The notes beneath the pieces are model-generated. The model searched no databases. It was not told where the DNA came from and saw nothing but the letters and a program-made list of their open reading frames with translations. DNA of 29,488 bases from Candidatus Sulfopaludibacter sp. SbA3 (lineage in GTDB: Bacteria; Acidobacteriota; Terriglobia; Bryobacterales; Bryobacteraceae): positions 1 to 29,488 of the forward strand of contig CAMDKT010000005.1 of assembly GCA_945900935.1 (NCBI GenBank), read 5' to 3'. Numbering within the stretch: position 1 is the first letter of the stretch; each line of letters opens with the position of its first letter. This document shows, piece by piece, positions 1 to 9,500 of the stretch. Both the position numbers and the translations under genes were made by a program.

Positions 1-279
1 GCGGTGCCGAGCGATGAGCCGTATCACCTCGACAGCCCGGCCTGGGTGCCCGAGAAAGGCGAGCCCTGGGTGCGCATTCCGTACGCCGAGGGCAAGCCAT
101 CGGATCGCCACTTCGCCAACAAAGTGATGGCGCTTGACCTGCTTGAGGCAATCGAGACCGGACGCGAGCCCGTCTGCAGCGCGCAAGACGGCCGCTGGAC
201 CATCGAGATGGTGGCCGGCATCTACGCGTCGCATTTCTCCGGCGCGCGTACGCGCTTCCCGCTGTCGAAACGTGCGTGA
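1..279 (+). CDS. Gfo/Idh/MocA-family oxidoreductase, C-terminal fragment (5' end outside window)
   Basis: The reading frame is open from base 1 and ends at TGA 277-279, so this is the tail of a gene that begins upstream; the methionine-less start at the window edge is not a real start. The about 92 residues end in a GRWTIEMVAGIY-type segment followed by ARTRFPL, which is the typical closing helix and strand of NAD(P)-dependent Gfo/Idh/MocA oxidoreductases. Those enzymes act on sugars, inositols or amino-sugar derivatives, but the Rossmann half is not in the window, so neither cofactor nor substrate can be inferred. A second, complete member of the same family follows 40 bp downstream in the same direction, suggesting a tandem pair in one transcript. 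Family assignment rests on the C-terminal segment only. Confidence 0.75.
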   Translation, partial: AVPSDEPYHLDSPAWVPEKGEPWVRIPYAEGKPSDRHFANKVMALDLLEAIETGREPVCSAQDGRWTIEMVAGIYASHFSGARTRFPLSKRA

Positions 280-319
280 AGCCGACTCTCAAGTTGCCCG
301 AAAGGACGAGTTTTCGAAC

Positions 320-1669
320 ATGACCAAAGATTCCACGCGCCGATTTTTCGTGGGCGCCGCCACTGCCGCCGCCGCTTCGCGAGTGTGGGGCGCCAATGAC
401 AGAATCAATGTCGGCATTGTCGGAGTGGGCGGACGCGGCGGGGATCACCTCCGTGTTTACTCTCAATTGCCAGGCGCACGCGTGGTGGGAGTTTGCGACG
501 TAAGCCAGGCTGCGCGCGAACGGGCACAGGCCATGCTCCTTAAAAATACCGGGGAGAAGGCGAGAGAGTTCGAGGACATGCGGGAGGTTTACGCCGACTC
601 CAAGGTCGACGCCGTCTCCATCGCTACGCCCAACCACTGGCATGCGCTGGCAGCCATTTGGGCCATGAAGGTCGGCAAGGACGTCTATGCGGAGAAGCCC
701 GCTTCCTACGACATCGCCGAAGGATTGAAGATGGTGGAGGTAGCTCGCGACTCGAAGCGCATGCTGCAGATCGGGTCACAACACCGCAGCAATCCGTTCA
801 AGATCCGAGGCATGGCGGCACTTCGGGGCGGGTTGATCGGCGATATCTATCATGTGAGAGGCCTTTGCTTCAAGCGGCGGCGCTCCATCGGCTCCAAGCC
901 AGATACGCCTGTGCCCCCGGGCGTCAACTGGGACCTGTTCCGTGGGCCGGCGCCCATGCGTCCCTTCAACGAACTGCGATTCAAATACAACTGGCACTGG
1001 TTCTGGGATACCGGCAACGGCGAGATTGGCAACACGGGCGTTCACGAGATGGGCATCGCGCGCTGGGCTATGGGAGATCCCGAATGGCCGAAAGCGGTTC
1101 ATTCGCACGGCGGGAAATTCGTATACAAAGACGACCAGGAAACGCCCAACACGATGACATCCAGTTTCGATTTTGGCGACCGGGAACTGGTCTTCGAAAT
1201 CAGGGGATTGCCGACTGGCGCGGAAGCGGTAGTGTCGAAGACCAAGGGGGGATGGAGACCCTCCCCGTCGGCAACGTCCCCACAGGCTGGAGCGCCTCCT
1301 CTCAACGTGATGATCGGGAATATTTTCCTTGGTTCCGAAGGCTGGGCGGCCATGAGCGACGAGGGCTTTCAGGCCTTCAAGGGCGATAGCGATGAGTTGG
1401 TGATGCAGGAGTACCCGGATAAGAAGCCCGAAAATGATCCCACGAGTCTACACATCCAGAACTTCCTTTCGGTTTGCCGGTCCAGAAACGATATGGATCT
1501 GCATGACGGAATCGGGATCGCAAACATGAGCGCGGCGATGTGCCATTTGGCGAACATCAGCTACCGCGTGGGGCGTGGTTTGAAGCTCCAGGCGGGGCCG
1601 AAGTTTGTCAACGATCCCGCCGCGACCCAGCTCTTGTCGCGAACCTATCGCAAGCCATACATGCTCTAG
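320..1669 (+). CDS. Tat-exported Gfo/Idh/MocA-family oxidoreductase
   Basis: The protein has 449 residues. I chose ATG 320 because it is followed by a twin-arginine type leader (STRRFFVGAATAAAAS, residues 5-20, ending near WGAN) and is preceded by an AAAGGA element at 301-306. The frame is open much further upstream, but that part overlaps the preceding gene in another frame and is not protein-like. After the leader comes the Rossmann nucleotide-binding motif GIVGVGGRGG (about 32-41), then the ATPNHWHA segment and the family EKP motif (125-127) carrying the catalytic-site lysine. The WDTGNGEIGNTGVHEMG segment is typical of the bacterial exported subgroup. Known members oxidise or reduce sugars with a bound nicotinamide cofactor; Tat export would allow the folded cofactor-loaded enzyme to work in the periplasm. 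The substrate is unknown. It ends at TAG. Confidence 0.88.
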   Translation: MTKDSTRRFFVGAATAAAASRVWGANDRINVGIVGVGGRGGDHLRVYSQLPGARVVGVCDVSQAARERAQAMLLKNTGEKAREFEDMREVYADSKVDAVSIATPNHWHALAAIWAMKVGKDVYAEKPASYDIAEGLKMVEVARDSKRMLQIGSQHRSNPFKIRGMAALRGGLIGDIYHVRGLCFKRRRSIGSKPDTPVPPGVNWDLFRGPAPMRPFNELRFKYNWHWFWDTGNGEIGNTGVHEMGIARWAMGDPEWPKAVHSHGGKFVYKDDQETPNTMTSSFDFGDRELVFEIRGLPTGAEAVVSKTKGGWRPSPSATSPQAGAPPLNVMIGNIFLGSEGWAAMSDEGFQAFKGDSDELVMQEYPDKKPENDPTSLHIQNFLSVCRSRNDMDLHDGIGIANMSAAMCHLANISYRVGRGLKLQAGPKFVNDPAATQLLSRTYRKPYML

Positions 1670-1764
1670 CAGGGCATCACCCAGCCGCCGTATTGGGATG
1701 GTCCGATAGACTGCCCGGATGCGCCCGGCCGAAATTACTCGGCGGCAGGGGAAGGTGATGGACG

Positions 1765-2959
1765 ATGAAAGCAAAGATTCACTACGCATGGGTGATCGCG
1801 GGCGTAACCTTCGTCGTGCTGCTGGCTGGCGCGGGCGTCCGTTCCACGCCGAGTCTTTTGATGGTCCGGTTGGAGGCGGAATTCGGCTGGTCGCGCGCGT
1901 TGATTTCGACGGCTGTGGCCGTGAATATTCTGTTTTTCGGATTGATTGGTCCTTTTGCTGCGGGTCTCATGAATCGGATTGGACTGCGGCGGGCCGTGCC
2001 GGGCTCGCTGTTGATCGTCTCGCTTGCGGTGCTGGCATCGTCGCGGATGAACGAGCCCTGGCAGTTGCTGTTACTTTGGGAGTTGCTGGTGGGCATCGGA
2101 ACCGGCGCCACGTCGTTGGTGCTTCCGGGGTGGTGGCCAACCGCTGGTTCTTCACCCATCGTGGCTTGGTGGTGGGGTTCCTGTCGGCGGCGAATGCCAC
2201 GGGCCAGTTGATCTTCCTGCCGTTCATGTCGCGGATCATTGCGCAAAGCGGCTGGCGCGCGATGTCGTTGGCGGTCGGATGCGTGACTGCCGTGACAGCG
2301 GTGGTTGCGTGGATCGTCATGCGCGATTCGCCCGCCTCTATTGGGCTGCGGCCATATGGCGCGCCGGCGGCCTTGCGTTTCGCCAGCGGCAAGCCTGAGT
2401 TTTGGCTGCTCGCCGGAACGTTCTTCGTTTGCGGCGCAAGCACGAATGGGCTGATTGGCACTTGATTCCGGCCTGCCATGACAATGGCATTCCCGAGGTG
2501 CGCGCCGCGGGGTTATTAGCGCTCATGGGGATCTTCGACATTCTGGGAACGACCGCTTCCGGCTGGCTGACTGATCGCGTCTCGCCGCGGCTCCTGCTCT
2601 GCGTGTACTAAGGGTTTCGGGGACGGTCCTTGCTATTCCTTCCCAACATGCTCGCCATGGGTGACACTCCGCAGTTGAACCTGTTCGCGTTCTTTTACGG
2701 ACTGGACTGGATCGCCACGGTACCGCCCACAGTGCGACTGACATCCGATGCATTCGGGCGGGAGAACACGGGCGTCGTCTATGGCTGGATCGGCGCGGCG
2801 CACCAACTGGGCGCCTCGCTGGCGGCCTTTGGCGCGGGGAGCGTTCGGACGTCTACAGGAGACTGTCGTTGGGCGTTTCTGTTTGCGGCGGCTCTGTGCA
2901 TGTTCGCCGCGACCTCGTTCTTGTTGACGTCCGGAAGACGATCGGAAGTGCCCGCCTGA
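1765..2959 (+). pseudogene. MFS permease, broken by two frameshifts and an in-frame TAA
   Basis: Three consecutive reading frames together encode one major facilitator protein of about 400 residues. The first, from ATG 1765, gives hydrophobic segments and RLEAEFGWSRALIS, typical of monocarboxylate/oxalate-formate-like MFS proteins. Near 2121-2131 the homologous reading moves to another frame (GVVANRWFFTHRGLVVGF onward), consistent with loss of one base. Near 2458-2464 it moves again (GLIGT, then HLIPACHDNGIPE), again a net loss of one base modulo 3. TAA at 2609-2611 then interrupts the third frame between CVY and GFRG, after which the same frame continues to TGA 2957-2959 (SGRRSEVPA). With three lesions, no full-length transporter can be made. 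It follows the Gfo/Idh gene in the same direction and may have been its uptake system. Sequencing error could explain one lesion but hardly all three. Confidence 0.85.
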
Positions 2960-2984
2960 ACGGAGTCTCCTCGCGCGCGGCTGC

Positions 2985-5900
2985 TCAAAAACTCAGGCGC
3001 AAGCCGAATCGAACCATCCGCTCGTCGATGCCTTCGCGGCCGGTATTCGCTATGCCCGTAACGCGGCCGAAGTTGGCGGCATTGCTGACGTCACCGTTCG
3101 GGTTCGAAAAGTGGGGCGTGTTGGAGATGTTGAACATCTCGGCGCGGAATTGCGCGCCGACGCGCTCACTGATCTGAAAGGCTCGATAAATACTCAGGTC
3201 CACGTTGTTCATGCCGGGACCGCGCAGTTGATTCCAACCGGAGTTGCCGAAGCGGGCGGCGGTCACCTGGGTGTAGGCGGACGTGTCGAACCAGCGATCA
3301 GGATTGTTGAAGACCGCCACGCTGGGTTTGATCTGGTCGGCGAACTGGCTGTTGCCGGGGGCGTTGAGCGAAGCTCCGGGAGAGGATACGGTAAACGGTC
3401 CGCCGGTGTAGGCCGTGTAAAGGCCATTCACTTGCCAACCGCCCAGAAGAGCCGCCGCGGCGCCGCTGGTGGCGAACTTCCGGCCGGCGCCGAAGGGTAA
3501 TTGCCAGGTGAAGGCCGCGTTGAAATTGTGGGTGCGGTCATAGGATTTGACCCCCTTGGCGGCGATGCCCCAATACTCGGGCGTGGAGATTTGGTAGCCG
3601 TCCACGCCGAAGTCGTTCCCGGACCACGGGCCCTGCGCCTTCGACCACGTATAGCTCAAGCGCAGCGAATGGCCGCTGTTCATGCGGCGCTGCAACGACG
3701 CCTGCAGCGAATCGAAATAGCCGCGGAAGCCGCCGGCGTCGGAGAAGATGTTGGCTCCGGCGAGATAGCCGAAGCGCTGCCGTAACACTTGGCTGGCGGT
3801 GCCCCCTCCGATGTAACCGTAGTTGGCGTTCCAGCGGTTTTGCAGCCGTAGCGAACGATTGCCGACGTAGCCGGCCTGCCCGATCCAGCCCTTCGACTCC
3901 CGCTCCACCATGAAGTTCCACGATTGGATATAGCTGCGACGGAAATTGGGATCGGCGAGTTCGAGGGCGACATTGCTCGGCACTCGAATTTGGCCGTCGC
4001 CAACCGCCGGCGGCGCCACCGCCGGAATGCCTTGCGCGATGGGGGAGACGAATTGGAAACCATTGGCGGCGGGGAAGGAGGCGCTGCTGACGATGGGATA
4101 GGTCTGGAGGGGATTGCGGCCGATGTTGACGGGATCCCAGGCGATCCCATAGCCCGCGCGAATGACCATGCTCTGGCTGGCGCGGTAGGCGATGCCCAGG
4201 CGAGGAGAAAAGTTGCGCTTGCTCGTCCGGAATCCGCACGAAGAGACGGAGACCGAACCGATGCCGCACAGCTTCAGGATGCCGGTGTTGAGGTCGAAGA
4301 CTTCCAGGCCACGGCCTTCGGCCCGCGTGGGCACACCGAAGTAGTCCCAACGCAAGCCGGCCGAGACGGTGAGTTTCTGGGTCGGCTGCCATTTGTCGCG
4401 GACATAGAGGCTTTGCGCCCAGGTACGCGTGGTGCCGGTCTCGCGGCGGACGGTGCGCTGCAAGTCGCTGGGCAGGCCGAGCGCGAAACCGGCGTAGGCG
4501 TTGTAGGGGTTGGTGACCGTGGCGGTGAGTTGCGCGGGGTTGGCGGGATTGGCGAACTGCGAGCCCGTGGTGCCTTGTCCAAACGTAAAGAAGCCGGGGC
4601 TGCCGAAGGGCTCGTTCCCGTTCTGCCCGACGTAAAGCGAATCCCAACCAAAACGGATGTTGTGCTTGCCGCGCAATACGCTGGCGCCGGCGACATACTG
4701 CGCTTGCGGAAGATTGAGATTCCAGGGCGAGTTGGATTGCGCGCGGCCGTAGGGGGTGAATCCGGCGACGTTGAAACCGGGCCAGCCTCCTTCCACCCGG
4801 CTGGAGCCGTTGGTACCGGGAATTCCCAGGAAGTCGCGGCCCAGGTTCTCATCCAGGCGGATGTTCTCGACGCCATTGTCGAGCAGCGTGTAGCCGGCGT
4901 AACCATCGAGGACGATGGTGGGGGTCAAGGTGTAAACCGCCGAGTAAGTCATGCTCAGCGTCGTGCCGATTCCCAGGCCATCGTAGGAACCGCGCCCGTC
5001 CAGGCCGTTCCCGCCCAATTGGCCAAAGATGGGAGGGTTATCGAAGTGCCACTTAAGATAGCTGACGCGTCCGGCCACGTTCAGCTTGTCGGTGACGCGG
5101 GCGTTCACCTTGGTGTCAAGGGTGTGCCGGTCGTAAATGAAGGAACCGCTGGTGAAGTAGTTCTGGACGATGGCGCCGGGAGCGCCGATGTTCGGGTTTG
5201 GCGTCAACCCAATGATCTTGCCGATGATGGGGCTGATGCGGCTGGCCGGCAGTAGATTGCCGGGGAATTGAATCCGGTTGGCGCCGCTGGGTTCGCCGGT
5301 CAATGGATCGTAGACGGCCGAGGGCGATGCGGAGTAGTCGCCCGATTTCATCGCCGGAGTCGGAACGGCGACTAACTGAAAGGCGGAGGAGCGGTCGGGC
5401 GTGGCTTCGTAAGCGGCGAAGAAGAAAAGCCGGTCCTTGATGACGGGTCCACCGAGGCTGCCGCCGTACTGATTTAGAATGCGCTTGGGCATGCCCTGGC
5501 TGCGAGGCAGGAAGTAAGGGCGCGCTTTCAGATGCTGGTTGCTGTGGTACCAGAACCCGGAGCCGTGAAATTGATTCGTGCCGCTCTTGATCTGCACATT
5601 GACAGAGGCTCCGCCGGCAAAGCCGGTGTCGGCTTCGTAGCTGTTGGTTTGGACGCTAACCTGGTCAATGGCTTCCAGCGTGGGGACGTACCCGGAGAGA
5701 TGCGGCAGCCAGGCGTTCCACGTGGTGGCGCCATCCACGCGCACGGCCGTGGACTGGGCGTTCGACCCATTGGAATTCAACACCAGGGCGCGCGAGGGAT
5801 TGGCGGAGATGGAATGCGCGTTGGTGGGCGGCGCCATTCCCGGCACTGTCACGAGCAGGTTCTGATAGTTGCGGCTGACCGGGACGGGGGTGTTCTGCAA

Positions 5901-6317
5901 GTCGGTGGCGCGGATCTCGCTGCGCACGTCCATGGTGTCGGTCTGCAACGTCACGGCCGAGGTGTTGACTTCCACTGACTCGCTGACCGCACCGACCTCC
6001 AGGCGAAACTCGACGCGTACGGTGGAGTTGGCTGGCGCTGTGATCCCGTCCTGGTTGAAGGAGCGAAAGCCGGCGGCGCTTACTTTCGCGGAGTAGCTGC
6101 CGGGAGGAATGGAGGCAAGCGTGAAGCCTCCGGATTCGTTGGCGGCCAATTCCCAACGCTGGCTGGTACCGGTGTTCGTGATGGTGACCGCCGCCTTCGG
6201 CACGGCCGATCCAGATTGGTCGAGCACGGTTCCCGTGAGCGTACCGAAGAGGTTCTGAGCGGACGAAGCCATTGGTGTAAGGCCAGCCAGCAACAGAAGC
6301 GCAAAAGCATGTTTCAT
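2985..6317 (-). CDS. Oar-like TonB-dependent outer-membrane receptor
   Basis: The protein has 1110 residues. The start is ATG 6317, which gives a clean Sec signal peptide (MKHAFALLLLAG, cut near SSAQ) and has an AGGAGA ribosome-binding site about 10 nt upstream; the open frame extends 12 codons further without signal character. Domains in order: signal 1-20; carboxypeptidase-regulatory-like Ig-type domain about 24-105 (GTVLDQSGSAVPKAAVTI, then GGFTLASIPPGSYSAKV); plug about 110-240, with QVSVQTNSYEADTGFAGGA and IKSGTNQFHGSGF; then a beta-barrel ending in GLRLSF, whose terminal phenylalanine is the outer-membrane insertion signal. Such receptors take up large substrates through energy from TonB-ExbBD. 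No SusD-like gene adjoins it. It diverges from another receptor of the same class at 6501. The substrate cannot be inferred. Confidence 0.9.
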   Translation of the reverse strand: MKHAFALLLLAGLTPMASSAQNLFGTLTGTVLDQSGSAVPKAAVTITNTGTSQRWELAANESGGFTLASIPPGSYSAKVSAAGFRSFNQDGITAPANSTVRVEFRLEVGAVSESVEVNTSAVTLQTDTMDVRSEIRATDLQNTPVPVSRNYQNLLVTVPGMAPPTNAHSISANPSRALVLNSNGSNAQSTAVRVDGATTWNAWLPHLSGYVPTLEAIDQVSVQTNSYEADTGFAGGASVNVQIKSGTNQFHGSGFWYHSNQHLKARPYFLPRSQGMPKRILNQYGGSLGGPVIKDRLFFFAAYEATPDRSSAFQLVAVPTPAMKSGDYSASPSAVYDPLTGEPSGANRIQFPGNLLPASRISPIIGKIIGLTPNPNIGAPGAIVQNYFTSGSFIYDRHTLDTKVNARVTDKLNVAGRVSYLKWHFDNPPIFGQLGGNGLDGRGSYDGLGIGTTLSMTYSAVYTLTPTIVLDGYAGYTLLDNGVENIRLDENLGRDFLGIPGTNGSSRVEGGWPGFNVAGFTPYGRAQSNSPWNLNLPQAQYVAGASVLRGKHNIRFGWDSLYVGQNGNEPFGSPGFFTFGQGTTGSQFANPANPAQLTATVTNPYNAYAGFALGLPSDLQRTVRRETGTTRTWAQSLYVRDKWQPTQKLTVSAGLRWDYFGVPTRAEGRGLEVFDLNTGILKLCGIGSVSVSSCGFRTSKRNFSPRLGIAYRASQSMVIRAGYGIAWDPVNIGRNPLQTYPIVSSASFPAANGFQFVSPIAQGIPAVAPPAVGDGQIRVPSNVALELADPNFRRSYIQSWNFMVERESKGWIGQAGYVGNRSLRLQNRWNANYGYIGGGTASQVLRQRFGYLAGANIFSDAGGFRGYFDSLQASLQRRMNSGHSLRLSYTWSKAQGPWSGNDFGVDGYQISTPEYWGIAAKGVKSYDRTHNFNAAFTWQLPFGAGRKFATSGAAAALLGGWQVNGLYTAYTGGPFTVSSPGASLNAPGNSQFADQIKPSVAVFNNPDRWFDTSAYTQVTAARFGNSGWNQLRGPGMNNVDLSIYRAFQISERVGAQFRAEMFNISNTPHFSNPNGDVSNAANFGRVTGIANTGREGIDERMVRFGLRLSF

Positions 6318-6417
6318 AAGCCAGGGTCTCCTGCAGTGAGATTGACCAAGCATACACGACTGGGGCGGGGACTTGGCGAGGGGAGGAGCGCCGTTCCGAG
6401 AGCGCTTTGGTCGGTTA

Positions 6418-6434
6418 GGCTGGTGTGACCAGCC
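6418..6434. promoter_or_regulatory. Perfect 17-bp dyad, candidate FadR/GntR-type operator
   Basis: GGCTGGT-GTG-ACCAGCC is a perfect inverted repeat with 7-bp arms and a 3-bp centre. Its core TGGTGTGACCA fits the TNGTNNNACNA consensus known for operators of the FadR subfamily of GntR regulators. It ends one base before the TTGACA of the rightward promoter, inside the 183-bp control region between two divergent receptors, so a bound protein could affect either direction. No GntR gene is in the window; the regulator is inferred only. Confidence 0.5.
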
Positions 6435-6435
6435 C

Positions 6436-6465
6436 TTGACAACCCACCGCGCGTTGACATATAGA
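6436..6465 (+). promoter_or_regulatory. Sigma70-like promoter of the 6501 receptor operon
   Basis: A perfect TTGACA (6436-6441) is followed after 18 bp by TATAGA (6460-6465, four of six consensus bases). The expected start lies near 6472, leaving a short leader with the ribosome-binding site AAGGAG at 6488-6493. A second TTGACA at 6454-6459 has no convincing partner. The assignment is by consensus match and position only. Confidence 0.5.
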
Positions 6466-6500
6466 CAACGCTCCGTGAATTTTTCTTAAGGAGCAACGCA

Positions 6501-9500
6501 ATGAGAACTTGGGCCTTTGCAGCCGCGTCGGTAGTACTGTCGACAGCTGCTGTTTTCGCGCAATCGACGGCGTCCATATCTGGTACGATCACCGATTCTT
6601 CGGGGGCTGTCGCGCCGGAAGTGAAGGTTACGGCAACGCATGAGGCGACCGGCATCCGTTCGGAAGCGCTGTCGATCGGCAACGGCGACTATCGTCTGCC
6701 GCTGCTGCGGCCGGGCACTTACCGGATCGACCTTCAAAAAGCGGGCTTCAAGAGCGTCACGCGATCCGGAATCGAGCTTCAGGTCGCACAGGGGCTTCGC
6801 GCTAATTTCCAGCTCGACCTCGGGGCGGTGACCGAAACGATCAGCGTGGGGGATTCGGCGCCGCTGCTCGAAACGGACAGCAACGTGCTCGGTGGCGTGG
6901 TGTCGACCGACAAGTTCGAGAACATTCCGCTAAAAGGCCGCAATTCGAGCGCAATGATGTTATTAACGCCCGGCGTGCGGTTGCCGAGCCGCGTCGTGAC
7001 GGCGCCGGTAATCGAAAGCCACTGGCAGTTCTTCTCAATCAATGGCAGCCGGCCGAATCAGAACCAGTTCGTTCTGGACGGCAGCAACAACAACGACGTC
7101 GGATTTAATGGCCCGGAGTACAGCTCGCCGGTTGAGGCCATTCAGGAGATGCGCGTCCAGACCAACAGCTACAGCGCCGAATACGGAAACGCCGGCGGCG
7201 GCGTGATCAACACCATCACCAAGTCGGGGACGAACAATTACCACGGTTCCTTGTTCGAGTATTTGCGCAACGACAAGTTCCAGGCGGGCAACTTCTTTGC
7301 CAACATGGAAGGCCGGCAAAAGCCCGCGCTCCGGGCGAACCAATTCGGCGGCACGTTCGGCGGGCCGATCAAGAAGAACAAGTTGTTCTATTTTGGAAGT
7401 TTCGAGGGTCTGCGGCAGCGGTCTCCCGCCGTCAACGTCATCAGCGTTCCGACGTCGCTGCAGAAGGCCGGTGATTTCTCGCAGACGTTGACTTCAACCG
7501 GCGCGCTGGTGCGCGTCGCCGACCCGAGGTCGACGCGTCCAGACCCGGCGCGCCCGGGCCAGTTTGTCCGCGATCTGTTTCCGGGTAACCGCATTCCCAG
7601 CAACCGGATCAATCCGGTCTCGTCAGCGATCAACAAATACTTCCCCGAAGGCAACGTTTCGGGGCTCCCGCTCACTAACTTGAACAACTTTTTCTTCAAC
7701 GGTACGAATCCGCAGAAGACCGACGATGTTTCGATCCGGATGGACTACCAGATCAACGATTCGACACAGTTGATGGGGCGCTTCTCGGACACGTTCGTCA
7801 ACTTCAAACAGCCTTCGTATTTCGGCAACATCGCCGATCCGTACAACCAGAACACAGATCAGCGGCACATGAACTCGGTTTTGAAACTGAACAAGACCTT
7901 CAATCCGAGCCTCGTTGGTGAGTTCGTCTTTTCGTGGAACCGTTTCTTTCACTACCGCACGCGGTTGAGCACGCGGAACTTCAATCCCACGGATCTGGGC
8001 CTTCCCGCCTACGTCGCGGCGAACAGCGTGGTCCTCGGTTTCCCGCAGTTCAACATCGACGGCATGTCGCCGATCGGCGGCTATATTCACGAGCCGCACG
8101 GGTACGACCGTCCGAACGGTGCGGTGAACATGATCATGATGCGCGGCAAGCACTCGCTGAAGTACGGCGGGTCCTACAACGTCGGGCGGCTGAACGGGAT
8201 TGGGCAACACAACAACGCGGGGCTCTTCACCAGCGGCAAATCGTTCACCCAGGGTCCCGATCCGTTTGACGCTTCGGTGGCGTCGGGCGCCGGGTATGCG
8301 ACGTTCCTGCTTGGAAATCCCACCGCTGGAACCCACTGGCCGAACACCACCGACACGGCGGCGACTGCGAAGAACCTCGGTTTCTTCTTCCAGGACGACT
8401 TCAAAGTCAACACCAAGCTAACGCTGAACCTGGGCCTTCGCTGGGATATCGAGTCGCCACGAACCGAGCGGTTCAACCGGCTGACCAACTGGAACCACGC
8501 CGGAACGGCGACGCTTTCAAACGGCGTGGCCGTCCGCGGTGGGCCGATGTTCCCGAACCTGGGCGGCCTCGACCGCGGCCAGTGGAACCGGCAGACGAAC
8601 AACTGGCAACCGCGAATTGGCCTCGCATTCAACGTCTTCAAAGACACCGTGATCCGCACGGGATTCGGAATCTTCTACGGCAACAGCTACGGCGGCGCGG
8701 CGAACTACAATCAGCTCGCCAATTTCGGATTCGGATGTTCGACCCCCGTGAATGCGAGCATTGACGGCGGGCTGACGCCGGCGGCGTCGTTCTCCGATCC
8801 GTTCCCGCAAGGCTTCTGCCGCCAGAATACCAGCGACCTCGGGCTCCTCTCGAACCTGGGCGAAAACATCGCCGCGGTGAATCGCGATCACCAGGTTCCG
8901 AAGACGATTTCGTGGAGCTTCGACGTGCAGCAACGGCTCCCCAAGGACGTGCTGTTCAACATCACCTACTCGGCAAATCGCGGACTGAACCTGATGGGTT
9001 TCCGTGAACTGAACCAGTTGAATCCGGAACACCTGGCGCTCGGCACGCAATTGAACGCCCCGGTGCCGAATCCCTACCTGGGAGTGATCCGGATCGGCCC
9101 GCTGTCGGCGGCCACCACTACGCGCGGCCAGTTGCTGCGGCCCTATCCGCAGTTCCAGACCGTCACCGGGGCCATCGATACGTACGGGGCTTCGACCTAT
9201 CATGCCTTGTTCGTGAAGGGGGAACGGCGCTTCGCCAACGGGTTCACGCTCCTGGGCTCCTACACGTTCTCGAAGATCATCGACGACGCGCCAGGCGGCC
9301 AGACCGGGCTCTGCTGCGACTTCTCGCGCGGCGACATGATGAACTTCTACAACACGCGTGGCGAGCGCTCGATTGGGTCCTATAACACGCCGCAGACGCT
9401 GGTGATCAGCTATGTCTACGAACTGCCCTTCGGTCCGGGAAAGAAATTCGCCAGCCAGGCGGGTGCGATGGGCCGGATTGTAGGCGGATGGCAGCTCAGC

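Noticed and set aside
134..319. Upstream extension of the complete Gfo/Idh/MocA gene to an ATG at 134
   Set aside because: This part overlaps the preceding gene in another frame, has arginine-rich shadow composition, and would bury the twin-arginine leader that starts at 320.
3924..5255. 443-codon open frame antisense to the leftward receptor
   Set aside because: Low-complexity alanine/glycine/valine shadow composition with no family motif; the sense receptor explains the sequence.
6454..6482. Second TTGACA as an additional promoter
   Set aside because: No acceptable -10 box lies 16-18 bp downstream; the first TTGACA with TATAGA is better placed.
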